Shown here piece by piece: positions 24,393 through 32,286 of a stretch of DNA of 39,528 nucleotides. Under the pieces are notes generated by a model. The model was not told where the DNA came from, ran no database searches, and saw only the letters and a list, made by a program, of their open reading frames with translations. Location of the stretch: positions 1-39,528 of the forward strand of contig CAXGTL010000008.1 in assembly GCA_964012725.1 (NCBI GenBank), read 5' to 3'. Position numbers and translations under genes: made by a program. Source of the DNA: CAXGTL01 sp964012725. Lineage in GTDB: Archaea > Nanobdellota > Nanobdellia > Woesearchaeales > CAXGTL01. Position 1 is the first letter of the stretch. Every line of letters starts with the position of its first letter.

Positions 24393-25055
24393 CTACCTTT
24401 TCCTTTTCTTAACTTTCTTTTTAACAGCTTTTTTCTTAACTACTTTTCTAGGTTTCTTTCTAACTACTTTCTTAACAACTCTATAACCAGTAACTTTGCT
24501 ATAGAACTTAGCAAATGCATAGTATTGGCTGTAGCCCATTGCTGGTATTGTCACAATCAATGTTATCAATGGTATTGATGCTATTACTAAAACTAATAAC
24601 ACCACTAACAGTTTCAAATGTACAATTACATATCCCCAAAAGTCAACAAACATTGTTTGTGTTGCTCTTGAAATGTTAAGTCCATCCTTAATTTTCTCAG
24701 TTTGTACAAACTGTGCTATTAATAATGGCATTAACAAAGTAAAATATATAACCAAAGCAGTATATGGAATCCAACCTATAAATGGAATTCTAATCAAGAT
24801 AGAAGCTGAAATCATATAAGCTATTTGTACTACTAACAATGCTATAAATAAGAAAAACCCTCTTTTCATGTTAATTTTAAATCCTTCAAACTCAGGCAGG
24901 TCCTCTCTTCCTGACATCACAGATTTAAAAACTTGAATCATGAATCCCATATATGCAAAATATCCTACAATAGGAATCAACATCCAATAGAAATTCCATA
25001 ATCCTTTAAACCTTCTAAAAGGAAATTTTAATGATTCTTTTATTGAAAAATACAT
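24393..25055 (-). CDS. DUF4013-type membrane protein with lysine-rich tail
   Basis: 220 residues with four to five hydrophobic segments. The N-terminal pattern (SIKESLKFPFRRFKGLWNFYWMLIPIVGY) followed by LPEFEGFKINMKRGF corresponds to the archaeal/bacterial DUF4013 family. The final 30 residues are nearly all Lys/Arg/Val, a cytoplasmic tail suited to contact nucleic acid or acidic lipid. Start ATG has GAGGTGGTAAT immediately upstream. The function of the family is unknown. Confidence 0.75.
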   Translation of the reverse strand: MYFSIKESLKFPFRRFKGLWNFYWMLIPIVGYFAYMGFMIQVFKSVMSGREDLPEFEGFKINMKRGFFLFIALLVVQIAYMISASILIRIPFIGWIPYTALVIYFTLLMPLLIAQFVQTEKIKDGLNISRATQTMFVDFWGYVIVHLKLLVVLLVLVIASIPLITLIVTIPAMGYSQYYAFAKFYSKVTGYRVVKKVVRKKPRKVVKKKAVKKKVKKRKR

Positions 25056-25198
25056 ATTACCACCTCATTATTTTATATAATATTTTAATATAATTATATC
25101 CTATAATAATATAATTTATAAATGTATTTGTTTTTTTAATGTGCATAGTGCATGTAAATTATTTTTTGTATTAATATAACAAACAAAGATGATAAAAC

Positions 25199-25246
25199 AT
25201 GTATGCAAAACTTGTTTTGCATGCTACGAATGAACGAGGTGAGTGA
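25199..25246 (+). promoter_or_regulatory. Upstream 15-codon frame with internal hairpin
   Basis: An ATG at 25199 opens MYAKLVLHATNERGE, ending TGA at 25244-25246, 2 bases before the next gene's ATG. A TATA-like TTAATATA (25171-25178) is centred about 25 bp before this ATG, so the leader frame itself could be leaderless. A 9-bp inverted repeat ATGCAAAAC/GTTTTGCAT (25203-25222) lies inside. The sequence GAACGAGGTGAGTGAGTATG at its end resembles the gmd leader. It may couple translation to the membrane gene. Confidence 0.4.
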
Positions 25247-25248
25247 GT

Positions 25249-25710
25249 ATGAGCAAACTAAAACAAAGAATATTAACAATAGCAATCGCAATAATATTCG
25301 TATTATTCATTGGCTATGGAATACAAACATTCTATCCAGGACCAGAATATGAAGATTTTTGTGAAGAAAAACCAATGCCAGTACCAAGAACTCTTGACGA
25401 AGCAGGAGAACTAGAAAAAAGTGATTTATATGAAGAACAAAAAGAATGTAGAGATAATTTTGAGAACGCAAGACAATCATATGATAGAATTGTCTTTATA
25501 TTATCAGTCATATTTGGTGCAATAGCAATTGGAGCTGGTGTTATGTTAAAACTAAAATCAGTTTCTGCAGGTTTAATGGCAGGTGGAGTCTTAACAATAG
25601 TATATGGAGCAATGCGTTATTGGTCTAGGATGTCAGACTATCTAAGATTTGTATTATTAGGTGTGGTATTGGTAGGACTTATATGGTTAGGTTATAAGAA
25701 ACTTAAATAA
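25249..25710 (+). CDS. Hypothetical membrane protein
   Basis: About 153 residues from ATG 25249, which lies 6 bp after GAGGTGA (25236-25242); a GTG at 25243 is discarded. One N-terminal membrane helix (residues 8-24) is followed by an extracytoplasmic stretch of about 55 residues with two cysteines (FCEEK, ECRDN) that could form a disulfide, then three further membrane helices ending in GYKKLK. No family recognised. The leader contains a 15-codon upstream frame. Confidence 0.7.
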   Translation: MSKLKQRILTIAIAIIFVLFIGYGIQTFYPGPEYEDFCEEKPMPVPRTLDEAGELEKSDLYEEQKECRDNFENARQSYDRIVFILSVIFGAIAIGAGVMLKLKSVSAGLMAGGVLTIVYGAMRYWSRMSDYLRFVLLGVVLVGLIWLGYKKLK

Positions 25711-25757
25711 TTTTATTTTTTTTTATTTTTTAATTTAATATTTATTCTTTCTTTATT

Positions 25758-26276
25758 CTATCCAATCTTCTTCTCCCAAACCATAACAAACACATCCTTC
25801 GGAACCTTAAACCCAGCTTCAACAAAAGCTTTTGCCAACCTATAAGCCTCTGTACGAGGATCTTCTTCTGTAGAAACAGAAAGATTAAGAATCTTATGTA
25901 CCATGTATTTACAAAGTATACCTTCATTCAAACCCAATAATATAGGCTTTTTATATTTATTAAATAACTTAAATGGTTTAAGACGAACATAATAATCATT
26001 ACAAAACCATGTTTTCTTATCTTTACCAAGCTTAAACCCATGCTTAACTAATTCAAATTCAATAAGGTCAGTAACTAGTTGTAATAATGTTTTACTTTCA
26101 GAAGAATAATTTCTACCAAAATAAAAAAAGAAATCCATATTCTGAACAACTTTAAACTCAACAACCCTACCCAAGTATTTCTTAGTTTTCTGACGTGAAC
26201 CTTTCTTAGTCCATTTATTTCTAACTAAGTAAGCATACTTATGTCCTTTGATTTTCTTAGTACGGATGAATGTCAT
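25758..26276 (-). CDS. Conserved archaeal protein with transposase-like N-terminus
   Basis: 172 residues. The start, IRTKKIKGHKYAYLVRNKW, then SRQKTKKYLG, has the pattern seen at the N-terminus of IS1634/IS4-type DDE transposases, a small beta domain. The remainder (residues 40-172) has no DDE catalytic domain and is unlike transposases. It looks like a domesticated or simply homologous domain in a small, probably nucleic-acid-related protein. Function unknown. It follows the radical SAM gene on the same strand, 31 bp away. The repeat AGTTAGGCACCAT lies between them (26283-26295). Confidence 0.6.
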   Translation of the reverse strand: MTFIRTKKIKGHKYAYLVRNKWTKKGSRQKTKKYLGRVVEFKVVQNMDFFFYFGRNYSSESKTLLQLVTDLIEFELVKHGFKLGKDKKTWFCNDYYVRLKPFKLFNKYKKPILLGLNEGILCKYMVHKILNLSVSTEEDPRTEAYRLAKAFVEAGFKVPKDVFVMVWEKKIG

Positions 26277-26307
26277 AGAAACAGTTAGGCACCATTTATT
26301 AATAAAC

Positions 26308-27732
26308 TTAACTAAAACACAACATACTCTCCCTAAAGAAATTCATCTCCTTAGGATATTTATTTATTTTTTCAATTGTTTTCTTATACTTCTTTCTCAA
26401 CTCTAGAACTTCAGAATGACTTAATCCATTACTAATTTCATAACTAATCTTAGGTTCAAGTATGGTACGTTTCTTTTCAACAACTTTACTTATGCCAAAC
26501 TCCTTATTATTATCATAAATATATGTACCTTTTTGTAAACCAAACACAGAAGTAGAAACTAAATTAATATTAATAGAATTATTTTCTAAAAAAGATATAG
26601 TTTCCATAAACTCTGATTCAGTCTCACCAGGAAACCCAAACATAATGTAAACAACGTTTTTAATGCTTGCATCATGAGAATTCTTAAGAATAATTGAAAT
26701 ATCATTAACATTAGTACCTTTCTTCATCAACTTCAGAACTCTATTATTACCAGACTCAACACCCCATATAACCATAACTAAACCATTTTTCTTCAACTGA
26801 GTCAATACAGAAGAACTAAAATCAGCAGTTGGTCGCAACTGACAACACCATTTAACACCTAACTTACCAAACATTTCACCAATCTTCAACAAACGAGAAA
26901 CAGGTATTGTATCATCTATTAGAAATACATATTTTCCTGCAGAATTTCCATTTTTAGCCCTTAAATCAACAATACTTTGTCTAACACTTTCCAAAGAAAA
27001 TTCACAATACTTTGCATTACTAAAGTGAGAACAAAACACACACTGTTTATAGCAACAAGTATTAGAAGTTTTGACAGGCATTACAAACTGAGGTACAAAG
27101 TACGAATCTAAATCCCAAATTGAATAATCAAACACAATACCATTACCAACATTCACACTATCCCTACTAGGACCAACACCTAAATAATCAACAAACTCAT
27201 TATAACTACCAAAACATTCATCAGCAACAGAAACTAATTTAGAATTAACACCAGGTCCACCTATAACAGTAACCACATCTTTTAATTCTTTCATAATAGA
27301 ATAAGCATAAAACGCTTGACTTGAATAAACAATACTAAACACAACAATTTCAGCCTTAGAATCACGAATCATCTTAACAAATTCATCAAAGAACTCTGGA
27401 TCTAAACCATTTACAACTTTTTTATTATTCTCAGCATAAACTTTAGAACTTATTTTACTATATTCACCAGCAACCTTAGAATATTCATTCAACTTACCCA
27501 CACCAAAACCACTAATAAATTCACCAAACTTAGGAAACTTCTTCTTATGAAACTCTAGATTAAGATCCAACACACTAACTGAGCACTTATCCTTTAACAT
27601 AGAATACAAACAAGTTACAGAATAGCTAGGACTAGCAGGTGTACAAAACGGTAAATGAACCAATAATATCTCAGTTTGAGACTTCTTAGAAGTATCTAAC
27701 TTCCTATAAATCTTTGATTTATTTGATTTCAT
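26308..27732 (-). CDS. B12-binding-type radical SAM protein
   Basis: 474 residues. The N-terminal part (about 20-190) has the cobalamin-binding-like alpha/beta fold seen before radical SAM domains (EILLVHLPFCTPASPSY, VVFSIVYSSQAFYAY, VTVIGGPGVN). The classical DxHxxG B12 ligand motif is not obvious, so B12 may not be bound. The radical SAM cluster cysteines are C227, C231 and C234 (CYKQCVFC), followed by FLIDDTIPVSRLL and a C-terminal IMFGFPGETESEF typical of the Elp3/MiaB-like fold. Substrate unknown. Possible roles include lipid, cofactor or peptide modification. Confidence 0.82.
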   Translation of the reverse strand: MKSNKSKIYRKLDTSKKSQTEILLVHLPFCTPASPSYSVTCLYSMLKDKCSVSVLDLNLEFHKKKFPKFGEFISGFGVGKLNEYSKVAGEYSKISSKVYAENNKKVVNGLDPEFFDEFVKMIRDSKAEIVVFSIVYSSQAFYAYSIMKELKDVVTVIGGPGVNSKLVSVADECFGSYNEFVDYLGVGPSRDSVNVGNGIVFDYSIWDLDSYFVPQFVMPVKTSNTCCYKQCVFCSHFSNAKYCEFSLESVRQSIVDLRAKNGNSAGKYVFLIDDTIPVSRLLKIGEMFGKLGVKWCCQLRPTADFSSSVLTQLKKNGLVMVIWGVESGNNRVLKLMKKGTNVNDISIILKNSHDASIKNVVYIMFGFPGETESEFMETISFLENNSININLVSTSVFGLQKGTYIYDNNKEFGISKVVEKKRTILEPKISYEISNGLSHSEVLELRKKYKKTIEKINKYPKEMNFFRESMLCFS

Positions 27733-27762
27733 AATAGAAAGTATTTATGAACTCTTTATTAA

Positions 27763-27897
27763 TTATTCTTTTTTTCTGTTCTTAAACATCTTGTCAAAAC
27801 AACCTTCACAATAAACTTTTTTTACTTCTCCTTTATTCACAAGATATCTTTTTTTACATAATCGACAATATTTAACAATTCTATAATTAATAGCCAT
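27763..27897 (-). CDS. Small zinc-ribbon protein
   Basis: A 44-residue protein with two CxxC knuckles, CRLC and CEGC, separated by 15 residues, and basic flanks: a complete single zinc ribbon. The ATG at 27897 has GGAGG upstream (GGAGGATTATTAATG), a strong site. A TATA on the minus strand (27954-27961) predicts a start near 27930. The small size and basic charge suggest an RNA-binding or ribosome-associated protein. It is divergent from family X RNA copy 2, with the TATA lying between them. Confidence 0.7.
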   Translation of the reverse strand: MAINYRIVKYCRLCKKRYLVNKGEVKKVYCEGCFDKMFKNRKKE

Positions 27898-27999
27898 TAA
27901 TAATCCTCCATAAGAAAACTATATGTCCTCCTTTACTATAATAATGCTAAGAGTTTATATAAATGTATCGCAGACTTAGTATATTCAAGTTAAGTGAGG

Positions 28000-28110
28000 A
28001 AACTTAAATTCGTCTGTGCCATCGATGTCATTAATGTCGTAGACATTGATGGCATGGCCAGATGGAGCTTTGTGAACATAAGTGAACAAAGCGAAATAGG
28101 ATTTAAGTTT
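28000..28110 (+). ncRNA. Structured RNA, family X copy 2
   Basis: The closing stem is AAACTTAAAT with ATTTAAGTTT. The conserved CGTCTGTGCC is followed by a 12-bp hairpin (GCCATCGATGTC with GACATTGATGGC), ATGGCCAGATGGA, a second hairpin (GCTTTGT/ACAAAGC, loop GAACATAAGTGA) and AATAGGAT. Stem sequences differ from copies 1 and 3 while pairing is kept. The nearest plus-strand TATA (27954-27961) predicts a start near 27984, about 16 bases before the stem. Confidence 0.62.
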
Positions 28111-28276
28111 TAGAACACAAAATAGTTGACTATGTTTGTAAACATAAGTTCTAAAAACTCAAAACAATAATTTAAAAGTTAGGCACTATCAAACACCTAT
28201 ACTTTAAACACACATTTATCGTCTATAACTAGTATACTAAAATGTATACTAAAATTATTAAAAATACACTAAAAAT
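28111..28276. other. Noncoding gap with dispersed repeat
   Basis: AT-rich, no gene seen. It holds AGTTAGGCACTAT (28177-28189), followed by a TATAC segment and TTTATCGTC, an arrangement repeated near 34879-34938. Confidence 0.4.
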
Positions 28277-28867
28277 TCAGCTTAATTTCCCTTCTACTAC
28301 ACCTGAAGTAGTCTCTTTAAAGATCTGAGCACTAAACCTATAAATTTTATTAAATAAATCTTTCCAAGCATCTGAATTAAGCCCAGCTTTTTGACACAAC
28401 ATTTTCAAAGCTTGTTCTGGATCACAATAATATTCAGTAAATACTTGTGGTAATAATAAACCAGATCCATTTACAGAATGAATAATTAACCCATCTCTAC
28501 CAATCTTAATTTCTGATATATAATCAGAACTATCTTTAACTTTAATCAGTTCAGGCTTTGTTAATACAGAAACTTCTACTTTAACTTTAGAATATTCATC
28601 TTTACTTAATTTACCAAACCTAGGATCTGAGAATGCTGCATTTACACCTGCTTGTTTAATACCTTTGTATAATTCAAAAATAGGTTCTGGATATCCAATA
28701 CAACCTCTTAACTCTCCACCTATAGTAAGAGTAACAAAACAACCTAATTTATCACTAAATTCAGTAATAATATCCTTAGAAACATTAAATTCTTTATTAT
28801 TCAATACACTTTCAATAGAATCTCGAGCAAGTTTAATCAGTTTTTTTCCTTGTTCTAAAGAAAACAT
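28277..28867 (-). CDS. AMMECR1-domain protein
   Basis: A 196-residue AMMECR1 protein, the whole length being this one domain. The hallmark LRGCIGYPEP lies near residues 57-66, followed by NAAFSDPRFGKL and the VEVSVLT strand. The family is conserved across life and found in archaea with Mho1/MEMO-type enzymes. Its activity is not established; a redox or nucleotide-related role has been proposed. It starts one base after the stop of rpo11, forming a two-gene operon. Confidence 0.9.
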   Translation of the reverse strand: MFSLEQGKKLIKLARDSIESVLNNKEFNVSKDIITEFSDKLGCFVTLTIGGELRGCIGYPEPIFELYKGIKQAGVNAAFSDPRFGKLSKDEYSKVKVEVSVLTKPELIKVKDSSDYISEIKIGRDGLIIHSVNGSGLLLPQVFTEYYCDPEQALKMLCQKAGLNSDAWKDLFNKIYRFSAQIFKETTSGVVEGKLS

Positions 28868-28868
28868 T

Positions 28869-29144
28869 TTATTTAGCTACTTTTTTAAAATCATCATGAA
28901 ACTTAACAGACAATTTCTTAAGTCTTTTAGTAGCATCTACTAAACTCTTTTTTACATCTCCTGATTTAATTTCTAAAATAAATCTAGGTATGTTGATTAA
29001 AGGATGATCAATTCTATAAGATGCAATTTTCACATTAGAATCATTATACAATTCATCTTTAAGAGCATTACAAAAAGTATCATCTTCGCCTTTTAATTCA
29101 AATACAATCTTGTTTTTTGACTTTTCTATTACATTTATTTCCAT
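28869..29144 (-). CDS. rpo11: DNA-directed RNA polymerase subunit Rpo11 (L)
   Basis: A 91-residue subunit that pairs with Rpo3 as the platform for polymerase assembly (alpha-like N-terminal dimerisation fold). Diagnostic segments: EDDTFCNALKDEL near 20-32 and ASYRIDHPLINIPRFILE near 42-59, which is the RpoL signature. Length is normal. GGTGAT lies before the ATG, and a TATA at 29180-29187 predicts a short leader. The same TATA, read the other way, fits family X RNA copy 3. Confidence 0.93.
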   Translation of the reverse strand: MEINVIEKSKNKIVFELKGEDDTFCNALKDELYNDSNVKIASYRIDHPLINIPRFILEIKSGDVKKSLVDATKRLKKLSVKFHDDFKKVAK

Positions 29145-29179
29145 ATATGATCACCTATCAAGTATGTTTTCATAATTAG

Positions 29180-29187
29180 TTTATAAA
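29180..29187. promoter_or_regulatory. Palindromic TATA shared by rpo11 and an RNA gene
   Basis: TTTATAAA, centred at 29183.5. Plus-strand spacing of 26.5 bp gives 29210, exactly the first base of the closing stem of family X copy 3. Minus-strand spacing gives about 29157, 13 bases before the rpo11 ATG, leaving room for its GGTGAT site. Confidence 0.6.
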
Positions 29188-29209
29188 TTTATTGTTCTTT
29201 TATGTGTTT

Positions 29210-29319
29210 CATCCAAAATATCTGTCTGTGCCGTGTTTGCCATTTTACCGAAGGTAAACATGGCATGGCCAGATGGAATTTTCGAACAAAGTGAGAAAAT
29301 GGAATAGGATTTTTGGATG
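29210..29319 (+). ncRNA. Structured RNA, family X copy 3
   Basis: The closing stem is CATCCAAAA with TTTTTGGATG. Next come CTGTCTGTGCC, a hairpin with arms CCGTGTTTGCC and GGTAAACATGG, ATGGCCAGATGGA, a hairpin (ATTTTC/GAAAAT, loop GAACAAAGTGA) and GGAATAGGAT. Of the three copies this has the best promoter, a TTTATAAA centred 26.5 bp before the stem. It ends 7 bases before the endonuclease V stop codon on the other strand. Confidence 0.65.
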
Positions 29320-29326
29320 GATCTTA

Positions 29327-30004
29327 TTAAGATTTAGTTTCTTGTTTATCAATAGTTTCTATATTTTCTGTTTCTCTCTCTTCTTTCAACTTTTTCTTCA
29401 CACCATTAGCAAACTTATGCGCAACGTGTAAAGGCTCAGGTGTCTTATGCCCTTTTAACCAATCCTTAACAAATTTAACAGAAGTCTTCATACTAACCAT
29501 GTGTCCAGGACTAACAAAAACAGGTTTTGCATGTTCTTTTGTTTCAACTTCCATACCTAAAACTTGATCTTCATGCATAATCTTATTATTTCCATCTACG
29601 ATTCCTATTAACTTTCTTTTAGCAATACCAATTGTTGGTATTTCTAATATTAAACCAACGTGTGAAGCCATTCCTATTTTTCTAGGATGCAATATTCCAT
29701 TACAATCACACATAAGAATATCTGGTTTATTTTCAAGTTTATTAAAAGCTTCAAGTATAGCAGGCATTTCTCTGTATGCTAAAAATCCAGGAATAAAAGG
29801 AATAGAAGCATCTATAACAGCATGTTTTTTTTCAATTATTTTACCATCCATATCAAAAACTACAACCATAGAAATAATCTTATTATCAATAAAAGCTTGA
29901 TCACAGCCTCCTACGAGCTTAATATCTTCAAAACTATCTTTAACAATAATCTTTTTTGCAAGCCTAAGCTGTTCTTTTTTAAGTTTATTTACGTCAAACT
30001 TCAT
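29327..30004 (-). CDS. nfi: Endonuclease V
   Basis: A 225-residue nuclease that nicks near deoxyinosine in DNA or inosine in RNA. Conserved parts: GGCDQAF (first metal Asp), PFIPGFLAYREMPAILEAF, DCNGILHPRKIGMASHVG (second acid plus the invariant His-Pro-Arg) and GIAKRKLIG, which completes the active site. I chose ATG 30004 over GTG 30016 because a TATA read on the minus strand (around 30026-30036) is centred about 27 bp upstream. The C-terminal 20 residues form a charged Glu/Lys tail beyond the usual end. Confidence 0.93.
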   Translation of the reverse strand: MKFDVNKLKKEQLRLAKKIIVKDSFEDIKLVGGCDQAFIDNKIISMVVVFDMDGKIIEKKHAVIDASIPFIPGFLAYREMPAILEAFNKLENKPDILMCDCNGILHPRKIGMASHVGLILEIPTIGIAKRKLIGIVDGNNKIMHEDQVLGMEVETKEHAKPVFVSPGHMVSMKTSVKFVKDWLKGHKTPEPLHVAHKFANGVKKKLKEERETENIETIDKQETKS

Positions 30005-30110
30005 ACTAAACTTCACCGGGTTTTTTATATAAATAGAAACACAAAACTAATATATAAATCTTTCTATAAATGACTACTAAGAAGTTACACTAACAAATGA
30101 AACAATTGCA

Positions 30111-30764
30111 CTAAACAGAATCAAACCTACAAACACAAACTCTAATCTTTTTCACAGGCTTTCTATGAAACTTCATTGTTTTTTTCAAAGGAAAATCCAT
30201 TTCCCAAAAATGTGTTAACTTATATCCATTATCAGCAGAAAACTTTTCTAAAAATTTACGTGATTCAACTTTATGTATTGAATAAACTGGTTTTCTCGTC
30301 GAGAAACCAACTTTTAAAAACTCTTTATCAGCATGTTCATTCTGAACTCCAAAAGGTGGATTCATGATAACAATATCAATTTTCACCTTATTAACATCTT
30401 TTTTATTTAATTTTTCCACATCTTTATTAATTATTTTATACTTTTTCTTAGGTATTTTCATCAATTCCTCGTCTATAAATTTAATATTTTCTTTTAAAAC
30501 ATTTAAAGCATCCTTATCTTTGTCGACGAAGAAAACTTTCTCAGCGTCGATAAACAATGCACCTAACCCTAAGATTCCAGTTCCACAACCTAAGTCTAAA
30601 ACAGTTTTATCGTCGATAAAATCAATTAACGCAGCGTTCCAAAGAAGAAACGCAGCTATGTTAGAATCAGTAGAATACTGCTCTAAACTCACTTTACTAG
30701 TTTCAAAGCCTTTTAGCCTACTTAAAACAACAGATAATTGCTTCTGAGACCTTATACTTACCAT
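30111..30764 (-). CDS. METTL5-like rRNA adenine N6-methyltransferase
   Basis: 217 residues with a class I SAM fold: LDLGCGTGILGLGAL (motif I, residues about 56-70), FVDKD (motif II) and the catalytic VIMNPPFGVQN, the N6-adenine NPPF motif. The C-terminal FWEMDFPLKKTMKFHRKP, including the KFHRK element, matches the archaeal COG2263/METTL5 group, which methylates an adenine of the small-subunit rRNA decoding helix in eukaryotes. Length is normal. Its codons include several TCGAC and GTCGAC contexts unusual for the neighbourhood. Confidence 0.87.
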   Translation of the reverse strand: MVSIRSQKQLSVVLSRLKGFETSKVSLEQYSTDSNIAAFLLWNAALIDFIDDKTVLDLGCGTGILGLGALFIDAEKVFFVDKDKDALNVLKENIKFIDEELMKIPKKKYKIINKDVEKLNKKDVNKVKIDIVIMNPPFGVQNEHADKEFLKVGFSTRKPVYSIHKVESRKFLEKFSADNGYKLTHFWEMDFPLKKTMKFHRKPVKKIRVCVCRFDSV

Positions 30765-31508
30765 ATTATGTATAAAATCCTCATTTCATATATTAACCTT
30801 GTCATTAAACAAAGCAACAAAACCTCAAAATATGCTTAAGTCTCACTTTCCTACTTATATCCTATATACTCCCCACGCATACAAAGCACTTATCATCTAA
30901 AATAAGCTTGTTTCTTCATATTTTCTATATAATCCTATATAATATGTCTAATTTTCTCACTTTTCAATATAAATCATATATGGAAGTCTTATTTTACTAT
31001 ACAAATCACTCACTTTCCTATAGGAAAATCACTATATATCTCTAAATATAGCTCAAAATCTCACCAAATCACCAAAATCAACAAAAAACACCTCAAAACA
31101 GTCATTTTCAACACTCACTTTAAGCTCATATTTGGCCTTATTTTAGCATATTTGGGCATTATTTTAACCAAAATATGCGACATTTATGTCATATTTGCCT
31201 CACATATCAAGATCACATATTTTTATTATTTTTGTAAATTTTATTTTTTTATTTTTTATAATTTATGATTTTTTAACTTTATTTATTTTAAATCCTTTAT
31301 CATAAAGAAACATTATAATCCCTTGCATAGTCCTATTTCATTCCTAAGATAGTCCCATTTCATTCCCAGCTGGGACTCTAATATCTCTTAAAACTCGAGA
31401 ATTTAACCACCTTAGCCGAAATCCCAGTCCCACTTTTGTCCCACTTTTGTCCTGGGACTGTCCTAAAAAACAAAAGATTTATTAAGTTCCTGTGTTTTAT
31501 TGTAAAAT
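30765..31508. other. Noncoding repeat-rich region upstream of the wHTH genes
   Basis: No gene seen in 744 bp. It contains repeated CTCACTTT motifs (30843, 30956, 31010 and 31116 areas), several CATATTTGG-type words between 31130 and 31200, a near-pure A/T block around 31215-31310, and then the AGTCC-rich array at 31327-31463. The pattern resembles a replication origin or a plasmid control region. Confidence 0.5.
31327..31463 (+). promoter_or_regulatory. AGTCC-motif array upstream of the first wHTH gene
   Basis: An 18-bp repeat ATAGTCCYATTTCATTCC occurs at 31327-31344 and 31349-31366. It is followed by the palindrome-like CCCAGCTGGGACT, a perfect tandem GTCCCACTTTT (31427-31437, 31438-31448) and GTCCTGGGACTGTCC (31449-31463). 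The array lies just before a TATA-like TTTATTAA (31478-31485) spaced 27 bp from ATG 31509. It is probably an operator or iteron array bound by one of the adjacent wHTH proteins (inference). Confidence 0.55.
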
Positions 31509-32243
31509 ATGGCTTGGTTTTCAAAGAAAAAAACTCCTGAAAATAAAGAAAATGGTTTGACTAAAATTGATAGTTTTATGACGACATCTTTTGCACATGT
31601 AAAAAATGATATGCAAATCGTCGTCGAGTGGCTTAATTTTTTTAATAAAAAGAATGATGAAAATGATCTAAAATTTGCCAAAACTGAGCAAAGATTAGCT
31701 CAAATTGAGCAACATTTATCTTTTTTACCGTCTATACATGCTCAATTACAGAATCTTCAGAATCAGGATGATAAACAGCACATTTTGCTTCAAAAAGTAA
31801 GAAATTTACACAATAAAGTAAGCATGATGGACCATGATCATTCACCAATTTTAATGCGTTTAAGAGAAATTGAACAATCACTTTTATCACCAAAAACTGA
31901 TCATATTCCTGTTATTAACAAAATGAATGAAATGGCTTCTAGGCTTCAAATTCTTGAGAATCAGCCTATTTCAAAGCCAAAAGTAACAGTAAAAGATAAG
32001 CTTTATGCAACCATTACAAGGAACTCAAAAGACTATGTAAAAAAAATAATTTTAAATTTAATTTCAAAATATGAATCAATATCTGCAACTCAATTAAAAC
32101 AAATCGTCGTCGACGAACAAGGATTATGTTCAAAAAGTTCATTCTATAGATTACTAAAAGAAGCAGAAGAAAGTGATTTTATCGACGTGGTTACACAAGG
32201 AAAAGAAAAAAGATTCATTGCAAAACAGCTTAGTTCAGTATGA
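31509..32243 (+). CDS. Coiled-coil protein with C-terminal winged helix
   Basis: 244 residues, not in a family I know. After a basic start (MAWFSKKK) residues about 55-155 form coiled coil with heptad leucines and glutamines (EQRLAQIEQHLSFL, LMRLREIEQSLL). The C-terminal 75 residues have a winged-helix pattern (ILNLISKYESISATQLKQIV, SSFYRLLKEAEESDFIDVV). It is therefore likely a dimeric or oligomeric DNA-binding protein. The repeat array upstream would suit autoregulation or origin binding. Two ATCGTCGTCGA contexts occur in its codons. The next gene has the same coiled-coil plus wHTH plan. Confidence 0.7.
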   Translation: MAWFSKKKTPENKENGLTKIDSFMTTSFAHVKNDMQIVVEWLNFFNKKNDENDLKFAKTEQRLAQIEQHLSFLPSIHAQLQNLQNQDDKQHILLQKVRNLHNKVSMMDHDHSPILMRLREIEQSLLSPKTDHIPVINKMNEMASRLQILENQPISKPKVTVKDKLYATITRNSKDYVKKIILNLISKYESISATQLKQIVVDEQGLCSKSSFYRLLKEAEESDFIDVVTQGKEKRFIAKQLSSV

Positions 32244-32286
32244 AAATAAATACCTTTAAATACCTGCTATTTAAGTTGGTTTTTAG

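Noticed and set aside
25758..26276. Complete insertion sequence
   Set aside because: Only a transposase-like N-terminal pattern is present; no DDE domain, terminal inverted repeats or target duplication are visible.
27990..28004. GTGAGGAAACTT as the conserved region of RNase P RNA
   Set aside because: The rest of the RNase P consensus is absent and the segment belongs to the flank of family X copy 2.
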